From Lachnospiraceae bacterium UBA4292 (GTDB lineage Bacteria; Bacillota; Clostridia; Lachnospirales; Lachnospiraceae), in assembly GCA_002395865.1 (NCBI GenBank), contig DGVE01000040.1, positions 1 through 5,717 of the forward strand: 5,717 nt of DNA, written 5' to 3'. This document shows positions 1-5,139 of this stretch, in pieces. The first letter of the stretch is position 1. Each line of letters begins with the position of its first letter. Both the position numbers and the translations under genes were made by a program. The notes under the pieces are model-generated. The model made no database searches. It was given only the letters and a program-made list of their open reading frames with translations, and had not been told where the DNA came from.

Positions 1-1
1 A

Positions 2-1783
2 ACACTTGATGTGGCGGATGTCGAGTGGAGCATCGACGGAGAGGGTGCTGAGCTCTCGGGAGATGGCCTGATAAACGGCTTATATGACGGTAAATGCACC
101 GTAACGGCTGCGTATGAGGGGCTTACGGCAAAGATAGATGTGAATATATACGCGAAACTCACAGGCTTTAGCGTGGAGGATGCGGTACTGAAGCTGACGC
201 ACGCGCCACAGGCACAGCTCGTATGGGGCTTTATCCCCGAGAAGCTGTCGGAGGAGGTTGTCGCGGAGTTTTCTTCGGATGACCCCGGTATCGTATCGAT
301 AGATGAAAACGGGTACATGACTGCGCACGCGCCCGGCAGCACTTACGTGAACGTGGTCTGCAAAGAGATAAGCGCGAAGGCGAAGGTGGATGTGATAATA
401 CCCGCCGAAGGCATGATAATATCAGCACAGGATATGACGATGTACGCAGGAACGGACGCTGCCATTGCCTGCGCGCTGTACCCTGATAATACGACCGATG
501 TACTCGAAACGGTGACCTATGCCAGCAGCGATACGAATGTGTGTACAGTGGATAACGGAGTGATACATGCCGTTGCTCCGGGAAATGCGGTGGTGAAGCT
601 GGCGGCAAACGGCTTTGAGATGAGCTGTAATGTTTTTGTTCCGGTGAGGCTTGAGGGAATAGTGTTCGACACGGCTTCGGTGGCGCTTACTAAGGGCGCG
701 CAGACCAACGTACACGCGGTTCCTGTGCCGGCGAACGCGAATGAGGCCTTTTCGATCTCCTATGCGAGTGACAATCCGGCTGTGGCCACCGTTGATGAGA
801 ACGGCGTCGTTACAGCTGTCGGCGGCGGAAGCTGCAACATAGTGGCTGCCGCGGGAGAGCACGTTACCGCTGTGGCGGTAAATGTATCCAGCCCACTCGA
901 GAGCATATATCTGAACTATGCGGAAGCTGGGTTGTTTACGGGAGGAACGCTTCAGCTGGGTGTGGGCTTTAATCCCGCAGATACGACTGATCCGAGGAAC
1001 ATAACATGGGCCACATCCGATCCCAATATAGCCACAGTCGACGAAAACGGAGTGGTGCGCGGTGTGAGCGCAGGCTCATGCGTGGTGGCCGCCTACTGCG
1101 GCGATAAGGGTAGCGCCTGCAGGATAGATGTGTATACGCAGGCCGGAGGTGAAGGACCTAACGCAAACGGAAGATACGTGGTGCTGCTCGACCCCGGACA
1201 CGGTGGAGGGGACGGCGGCGCGCACAGTCCTTTCACGGGAGCCAACGAGAAGGATCTGGCGCTTGCAGTGGGTATATATTGCAGGGCATATCTTCTTGAG
1301 CATTATTCAAATGTTGATGTCTATATGACCAGGGATACCGACACCAGACTGGGAGCCGGACAGAAGGAGGACCTGACCGCGCGCGTAAACATGGCGCAGG
1401 CTGTGGGCGCGAACATCATGGTGGCGCTTCATTTCAACTCCGCCGGCAACGGGGCGAGCGGTGTGCTCATACTGCCCTCGAAGCAGCCGAACGTGGCTGA
1501 CAGATGCGCGGCTCTGGGCAACAACATCCTCGCTCAACTGTGCGCTCTGGGACTTGTAAATCAGGGCTTTTTGTACAGGTCGCTGGCGCATGATCCCAAC
1601 GCGGACTACTATTTTATACCGAGGGAGTGCGCCGGCAGAGGCATACCCGGTATCATCATAGAGCACTGCTTCCTTGATTCGCCTGCGGATGTGCCTTTTT
1701 ACGACACGCCGGAGGATCTGGTGAGGATGGGCTATGCGGACGCGATAGGAATAGCAAATTATCTGGGGCTGACGCCGAGATAG
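2..1783 (+). CDS. N-acetylmuramoyl-L-alanine amidase with N-terminal BIG2 Ig-like repeats (5'-partial)
   Basis: Probable extracytoplasmic zinc amidase that cuts the bond between N-acetylmuramic acid and L-alanine in peptidoglycan. The frame is open to the window edge, so the N-terminus and any signal peptide are missing; the GTG at 11 is not a convincing start. Numbering residues from that GTG, about 1-375 are tandem Ig-like modules of roughly 80 residues with the BIG2 signature (for example VDENGVV near 261 and 343). A Gly/Asn-rich linker (376-388) leads to an Amidase_3 domain, 389-590. Expected zinc ligands are present: His397 in DPGHGG, Glu413 in NEKDL and His474 in ALHFNS; Glu551 in IIIEHCFLD is the expected catalytic acid. 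An intact active site argues for a working enzyme. The Ig-like modules probably position it in the wall. No terminator is visible after the stop, so some readthrough into the lipid genes is possible. Family assignment is firm; the precise cell role is not known. Confidence 0.93.
   Translation, partial: TLDVADVEWSIDGEGAELSGDGLINGLYDGKCTVTAAYEGLTAKIDVNIYAKLTGFSVEDAVLKLTHAPQAQLVWGFIPEKLSEEVVAEFSSDDPGIVSIDENGYMTAHAPGSTYVNVVCKEISAKAKVDVIIPAEGMIISAQDMTMYAGTDAAIACALYPDNTTDVLETVTYASSDTNVCTVDNGVIHAVAPGNAVVKLAANGFEMSCNVFVPVRLEGIVFDTASVALTKGAQTNVHAVPVPANANEAFSISYASDNPAVATVDENGVVTAVGGGSCNIVAAAGEHVTAVAVNVSSPLESIYLNYAEAGLFTGGTLQLGVGFNPADTTDPRNITWATSDPNIATVDENGVVRGVSAGSCVVAAYCGDKGSACRIDVYTQAGGEGPNANGRYVVLLDPGHGGGDGGAHSPFTGANEKDLALAVGIYCRAYLLEHYSNVDVYMTRDTDTRLGAGQKEDLTARVNMAQAVGANIMVALHFNSAGNGASGVLILPSKQPNVADRCAALGNNILAQLCALGLVNQGFLYRSLAHDPNADYYFIPRECAGRGIPGIIIEHCFLDSPADVPFYDTPEDLVRMGYADAIGIANYLGLTPR
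152..1135 (+). repeat. Four tandem BIG2-type Ig-like domain modules (coding repeats)
   Basis: Four full protein-level repeats of about 80 codons lie head to tail, roughly at 152-397, 401-643, 644-889 and 893-1135, with the end of a fifth at 2-150. Each carries a hydrophobic start strand (L-x-x-I/F), a W/Y-x-S-D/S-x-x-x-V core, then a D-E/N-N/G-G turn and an A-x-x-x-G-x-x-x-V strand, the usual BIG2 pattern. They are diverged in DNA, so recent duplication is unlikely. The exact borders are estimated by eye. Confidence 0.8.
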
Positions 1784-1789
1784 TGGTGG

Positions 1790-1818
1790 TTGACGCGGGA
1801 ACATTAATCTATTATAAT
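1790..1818 (+). promoter_or_regulatory. Sigma-A/sigma-70 type promoter for the lipid gene cluster
   Basis: A -35 box TTGACG (1790-1795, five of six consensus bases) and a perfect -10 box TATAAT (1813-1818) are separated by 17 bp, the optimal spacing. The surrounding 1801-1825 stretch is AT-rich. Transcription would start near 1825, giving a leader of about 36 nt before the ATG at 1861. The -35 box begins seven bases after the amidase stop codon, so the lipid genes probably have their own transcription start. No operator palindrome is evident around it. Confidence 0.78.
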
Positions 1819-1860
1819 AAACAGAAGTTGACATAGATCGGACTTCGGAAAGCACGTACG

Positions 1861-2499
1861 ATGAAGATAGTTAAGAAACTGTACAACGCGATGCCGCCCT
1901 ACGGCTGGATCTGCGCGATACTGATGACCTCGTGGAATTTTCTGATATATTTCGGCAGCAGGGTATTCACCACGGGACTGTATCACCATGATATAGAGAC
2001 CGATCTCGACAGGGCGCTGCCATTTATACCGGCGTTCGTTATCATCTACATCTTCGGATCGTACGCGCAGTGGATATACGGGTATTATCTCGTGCTCAGG
2101 GAGGATCGCGTGACGGCAGTCAGGGTCGCAAAGGCCGAGATCATTGCCGAGATAATCTGCCTTGTGTGCTTTTTCGTGTACCCGACGACTATGGGAAGAC
2201 CCGAGGTCGTGGGAGACGATATTTTTGCAAATCTGATGAGATGGCTGTATGACACAGACGCCTCTGACAATCTGTTTCCCTCTGTACACTGCATTGAGAG
2301 TTACATGATCATGAGGACCTGCTTCTGGGCAAAGACTGCTCCGAAGTGGTACAAACCCGCCACGATCATCATGTCTGTACTTGTATTTCTGTCTACATTT
2401 TTCTGCAAACAGCATGTTCTGGCTGATTTTGTGGGAGCAGTGATATGCGTTGAGATAGGTCTGTTTATCTCAAGGAGAGTTAAGTGGTTTGAAAAATAA
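1861..2499 (+). CDS. PAP2-superfamily membrane phosphatase or head-group transferase
   Basis: A 212-residue polytopic membrane protein of the phosphatidic acid phosphatase type 2 superfamily. Hydrophobic segments lie at about 16-33, 54-77, 93-110, 165-181 and 186-204. The catalytic motifs are near the C-terminus: GRP at 112-114, FPSVHC at 139-144 (His143, proton donor position) and S178-T-x5-His185-x3-Asp189, where His185 is the nucleophile position. The Lys of motif I (expected at 106) is Val and the Arg of motif III is Thr179, while the His/His/Asp core is kept. That pattern resembles the Aur1/inositolphosphotransferase-like branch more than classical PAP2 phosphatases, so lipid phosphate hydrolysis and head-group transfer are both possible. 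The ATG at 1861 has a weak GGAAAG ribosome binding site at 1847-1852 and follows a strong promoter. It is the first gene of the lipid cluster and touches or overlaps the next. The substrate cannot be named from sequence. Confidence 0.83.
   Translation: MKIVKKLYNAMPPYGWICAILMTSWNFLIYFGSRVFTTGLYHHDIETDLDRALPFIPAFVIIYIFGSYAQWIYGYYLVLREDRVTAVRVAKAEIIAEIICLVCFFVYPTTMGRPEVVGDDIFANLMRWLYDTDASDNLFPSVHCIESYMIMRTCFWAKTAPKWYKPATIIMSVLVFLSTFFCKQHVLADFVGAVICVEIGLFISRRVKWFEK
2472..2477 (+). promoter_or_regulatory. Ribosome binding site supporting a TTG start at 2489
   Basis: AAGGAG lies within the end of the PAP2 gene, 11 bases before TTG 2489. The in-frame ATG at 2507 has only a poorly placed AAGGG (2498-2502) four bases upstream. 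The better Shine-Dalgarno match favours the TTG, with an 11-base overlap of the two genes, but the spacing is slightly long and the ATG cannot be excluded. Confidence 0.5.
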
Positions 2500-3529
2500 G
2501 GGTGTAATGAAGAAGGTGATATGGGCGGTCGTATCACTGATAATCGCGATATTTACCGTGATGGCGGTGGTCTCACAGAGCAAGAGTCTCTCGCCGGCGG
2601 ATCTTTTGAGGGCGCTTGGCGATGCGAAAAAGCTGTGGCTGGTGCTGGCCGTGCTGCTCGCGGCAGGCTTCGTGTGGTTCGAGGGCACGGCTCTGAGGTC
2701 GATCCTTCGTTCGACGGGATATAAGACAAAGAGGTCGAGTGCGTTTTTATACTCCGCCTCCGACATCTATTTCTCAGCCATCACGCCTTCGGCGACAGGG
2801 GGCCAGCCGGCCAGCGCGTTCTTCATGATGAGGGACGGGCTGCCTGTGGGTGTGACCACGGCGGTGCTGGTGCTGAACCTTATGATGTACACACTGGCCA
2901 TAGTATTTATGGGACTGATCTCCATCATACTCTGTCCGGGAGCGTTCGTGGACTTCGGGTCGGTATCGAAGGTACTCATCATCATCGGCTTCGTTGGACT
3001 CATATTTCTGTCGCTTCTGTTCCTTGCGGTATTAAAGCGCGGCGAAAAGGTGTTCATACTTATCGCGAAGTTCCTTCGTTTCCTTCACCGAAAGAAGATA
3101 ATTAAGAACCTCGACGCGAAGCTCTCCAAGCTCGAGACCATGATGCACGACTACGAGAGCTGCTCCGAGATCATAGCCGGCAGAAAGAGCGTCATGCTGA
3201 AGGCATTCTTCTGGAACGTGGTACAGAGGGCGTCGCAGATGGCGGTGCCGGCGGTCATATACATAGCATTACACGGACAGGGCAGGTTCGGATTTACGGT
3301 ATTTGCCAAGCAGTGTCTTATAACGATAGGTTTTAATTTCCTTCCGATACCCGGCGGAATGGGTATATCCGACTACATGATGGTGGACGGATTTACAGGG
3401 ATAATGGGTGAGGATATGGCATTTCAGATAGAAATGCTCTCAAGAGGCATCACCTTCTACATCTGTGTAACTGTGTGCGCGGCCATCACGCTCATAGGAT
3501 ATCTGATGGGAAGAAAGAAGAAAGTGTAG
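2489..3529 (+). CDS. Flippase-like integral membrane protein (YbhN / LPG synthase TM-domain family)
   Basis: A 346-residue polytopic membrane protein of the UPF0104/YbhN family, related to the flippase half of MprF (lysylphosphatidylglycerol synthase TM region) but without the C-terminal aminoacyl-transferase domain. Hydrophobic segments are at about 10-28, 48-66, 120-149, 160-182, 236-260, 270-288 and 318-340. Family hallmarks are ITPSATGGQPASA (98-110), NFLPIPGGMGISD (283-295) and LSRGITFY (317-324). A basic cytoplasm-like loop with charged heptads lies at 183-235. Members are thought to move lipids or lipid-linked molecules across the membrane, but few have a proven substrate. Its position between a PAP2 enzyme and pssA-psd suggests a phospholipid or a product of its neighbours; this is inference. 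The start could be TTG 2489 (used here) or ATG 2507, which differ by six residues. A 99-base structured gap follows. Confidence 0.85.
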   Translation: MKNKGVMKKVIWAVVSLIIAIFTVMAVVSQSKSLSPADLLRALGDAKKLWLVLAVLLAAGFVWFEGTALRSILRSTGYKTKRSSAFLYSASDIYFSAITPSATGGQPASAFFMMRDGLPVGVTTAVLVLNLMMYTLAIVFMGLISIILCPGAFVDFGSVSKVLIIIGFVGLIFLSLLFLAVLKRGEKVFILIAKFLRFLHRKKIIKNLDAKLSKLETMMHDYESCSEIIAGRKSVMLKAFFWNVVQRASQMAVPAVIYIALHGQGRFGFTVFAKQCLITIGFNFLPIPGGMGISDYMMVDGFTGIMGEDMAFQIEMLSRGITFYICVTVCAAITLIGYLMGRKKKV

Positions 3530-3539
3530 GGGACAAAGA

Positions 3540-3568
3540 AAAGTCTGAAAGAAGATCTTTCAGACTTT
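3540..3568. terminator. Perfect 13-bp stem-loop after the flippase-like gene (possible terminator or attenuator)
   Basis: The arms 3540-3552 and 3556-3568 are perfect reverse complements (AAAGTCTGAAAGA and TCTTTCAGACTTT) around a 3-nt AGA loop, starting 11 bases after the stop codon. On the plus strand an A-rich stretch precedes it but only CATCGG follows, so there is no U-run beyond the stem. On the minus strand the stem is followed by TCTTTG, a somewhat better but still modest tail. A leaky terminator, an attenuator or a 3'-end stabilising hairpin is plausible. The stem is clear; its function is uncertain. Confidence 0.6.
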
Positions 3569-3613
3569 CATCGGTGCCGCGGCAGGCACGACACCGATGG
3601 GCACTATGCCTGC
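3569..3613 (+). promoter_or_regulatory. Interlocked inverted repeats in the pssA leader (candidate H-type pseudoknot)
   Basis: Two perfect complementary pairs interlock. CATCGGTG (3569-3576) pairs with CACCGATG (3592-3599), and GCAGGCA (3582-3588), inside the first loop, pairs with TGCCTGC (3607-3613) downstream. This is H-type pseudoknot topology, with stems of 8 and 7 bp and connecting loops of 5, 3 and 7 nt, which is sterically reasonable. The second stem ends 15 bases before the pssA ATG, and no convincing Shine-Dalgarno lies between them. A competing pairing (GTGCC 3574-3578 with GGCAC 3585-3589 or 3600-3604) is also possible. The element could be a translational regulator or only an intergenic remnant; no known riboswitch class was recognised. 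Confidence 0.4.
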
Positions 3614-3628
3614 GGCAAAGTACATAAA

Positions 3629-4315
3629 ATGATAGGTGTATACGATTATACTGTTATTCTCACATATCTCTCAATGGTATCGGGCGCCATAGGCATCCTT
3701 ATATCCATGACGGGAGTCGGGCATCCGTACGGAGGTATTTTCTTCCTGATGCTCTCAGGACTTTTAGACGGCTTCGACGGAAAAGTGGCAAGGACGAAGC
3801 AGGGAAGGACCAAGTTCGAGAAGGACTTCGGCGTACAGATCGATTCGTTCTCAGATCTGATATGCTTCGGAATCCTGCCTGTGGCAATAGGCGCGGCGCA
3901 GCTTCGCAGGAGCGGAATATTCATTGAGATCATGAAGAAGGATGAGTACGGCGATCAGTTCTGGATGCTGATGATAATACTCACCATCGGCGTGTTCTAT
4001 ATACTTGCGGCACTCATTCGCCTTGCATATTTCAATTCCACCGTGCAGATGCGCGAGGATGAGAAGGAGAAGACGGGACACACCTACTATGTGGGTCTAC
4101 CCGTGACCAGCGCGGCGCTGATATTCCCCATCATCCACATCATCCACTTCTACACGAAGGCAAATCTGGCGGTATTCTATTTCATGGTGATGCTTGTGGT
4201 GGCCATCCTTTTCGTGGCAAATATAAAGATACGCAAGCCCGGCAAGCTGATATTCTCCATCATGGTCCTCATAGGCGTGGGTGAATTTATAGCACTTCTT
4301 ACGGTATTTATCTGA
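3629..4315 (+). CDS. pssA: CDP-diacylglycerol--serine O-phosphatidyltransferase (phosphatidylserine synthase)
   Basis: Integral membrane CDP-alcohol phosphatidyltransferase of 228 residues, expected to join CDP-diacylglycerol and L-serine to give phosphatidylserine and CMP. The family motif is complete: Asp47-x2-Asp50-Gly51-x2-Ala54-Arg55, then Gly68-x3-Asp72-x3-Asp76; these Asp residues bind the metal and CDP group. Between Arg55 and Gly68 there are 12 residues rather than the usual 8. A GLPVT motif at 156-160 and hydrophobic segments near 10-28, 34-46, 77-93, 112-135, 157-175, 180-198 and 207-227 fit PssA-type enzymes. Choice of serine as substrate over glycerol phosphate rests mainly on the adjoining decarboxylase gene. 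The start MIGVYDYT looks natural for clostridial homologues, although no clear Shine-Dalgarno precedes it. Its stop TGA overlaps the ATG of psd by one base (TGATG), implying coupled translation. Its leader is unusually structured. Confidence 0.9.
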   Translation: MIGVYDYTVILTYLSMVSGAIGILISMTGVGHPYGGIFFLMLSGLLDGFDGKVARTKQGRTKFEKDFGVQIDSFSDLICFGILPVAIGAAQLRRSGIFIEIMKKDEYGDQFWMLMIILTIGVFYILAALIRLAYFNSTVQMREDEKEKTGHTYYVGLPVTSAALIFPIIHIIHFYTKANLAVFYFMVMLVVAILFVANIKIRKPGKLIFSIMVLIGVGEFIALLTVFI

Positions 4316-5133
4316 TGAACACACTTGAATTTTTATATGGAACGGCTGCAGGAAGAATACTCCTGCGGCCGCTTATTTCAAAGCCTGTTTCCGCGCTTTC
4401 GGGAAGGCTTCTCGATACGAAGGCGTCGAAGGCGCTTATAGGCCCCTTCGCGAAGTCTGCGGGCATCAACAGGGACGACTACATACTCGACGACATAAAC
4501 TCGTTCAATGATTTCTTCTGCCGCCGCATAAAGGAGGGCAGGAGAAGCTTTGATATGTCTGAGGATGCACTCACGAGCCCATGTGACGGAATGCTCTCTG
4601 CGTATAAAATAAACGATGGTCTGGTAGTTGGTGTAAAGCAGAGCCGTTTCGACATGGCACATCTTCTGCGGGACAGGATGCTGGCGAAAAGCTTTGACGG
4701 CGGATTGTGTCTGGTATTTCGCCTCGGCGTGGAAAATTATCACCGCTATGCCTGGTTCGACGGCGGAAAAAAACATAAGGACAGAAGAATCAAGGGCTTT
4801 TATCACACCGTTCGCCCCGTAGCCCTCTCGCAGACTCCCGTGTTCATCGAAAATGCCAGGGAGTACAGCGTGATCGACACCGACAATTTCGGCCGATGCG
4901 TCCAGATGGAGGTCGGCGCCATGCTGGTCGGCCGCATCGTAAATGAAGAACTAGCCCCCGCAAGAGTTCAAAGAGGGCAGGAGAAGGGGCATTTCGAGTA
5001 CGGCGGCTCGACAGTCATCGTTCTGATCGGAAGGGACAGGGCGAAGATACCTGCAGATGTACTGGCCAGGTCAGCGGCCGGAGTGGAAACGGCAGTGAAG
5101 ATGGGAGAAATAATAGGTTATAAAGGAAAGTGA
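4315..5133 (+). CDS. psd: Phosphatidylserine decarboxylase proenzyme
   Basis: Pyruvoyl-dependent enzyme of 272 residues that decarboxylates phosphatidylserine to phosphatidylethanolamine, completing the pathway begun by the preceding gene. The proenzyme should cut itself between Gly231 and Ser232 in the GGST motif (230-233; LGST in Escherichia coli), turning Ser232 into the pyruvoyl group on the short alpha chain and leaving a beta chain of about 231 residues. Other conserved parts are the SFNDFFCR segment (63-70), Asp91 in SPCDG, NYHRY at 141-145 and VGAMLVGRI at 200-208. The E. coli DYHRVH motif has two His (144 and 147); here the second position is Ala146, so only His143 remains. His164 (YHTV) is a possible substitute. 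The protein has no signal peptide and is probably a peripheral membrane enzyme. It starts at the overlapping ATG of the TGATG junction with pssA and has no strong ribosome binding site of its own. The family is confident. Confidence 0.93.
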   Translation: MNTLEFLYGTAAGRILLRPLISKPVSALSGRLLDTKASKALIGPFAKSAGINRDDYILDDINSFNDFFCRRIKEGRRSFDMSEDALTSPCDGMLSAYKINDGLVVGVKQSRFDMAHLLRDRMLAKSFDGGLCLVFRLGVENYHRYAWFDGGKKHKDRRIKGFYHTVRPVALSQTPVFIENAREYSVIDTDNFGRCVQMEVGAMLVGRIVNEELAPARVQRGQEKGHFEYGGSTVIVLIGRDRAKIPADVLARSAAGVETAVKMGEIIGYKGK

Positions 5134-5139
5134 TTATAC

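Noticed and set aside
1828..1833. A second perfect -35-like TTGACA
   Set aside because: Seventeen bases downstream there is only AGCACG, not a -10 box, and the next TACGAT is about 23 bases away. The promoter at 1790-1818 is far better.
1824..1846. Possible leader hairpin GAAGT/ACTTC before the PAP2 gene
   Set aside because: Only 5 bp with a 13-nt loop, no GC clamp; expected by chance.
1307..1855. Long minus-strand open frame across the amidase domain
   Set aside because: It is a shadow of the well-supported amidase reading frame; the translation is rich in Arg and His with no recognisable domain and no ribosome binding site.
1804..2415. Long minus-strand open frame opposite the PAP2 gene
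   Set aside because: The plus-strand frame has complete PAP2 motifs; the reverse product shows no family features and its 3' end crosses the promoter.
3529..3628. Small gene, tRNA or CRISPR repeat in the gap before pssA
   Set aside because: No cloverleaf, no regular repeat-spacer array and no short frame with a ribosome binding site is visible; the inverted repeats explain the region better.
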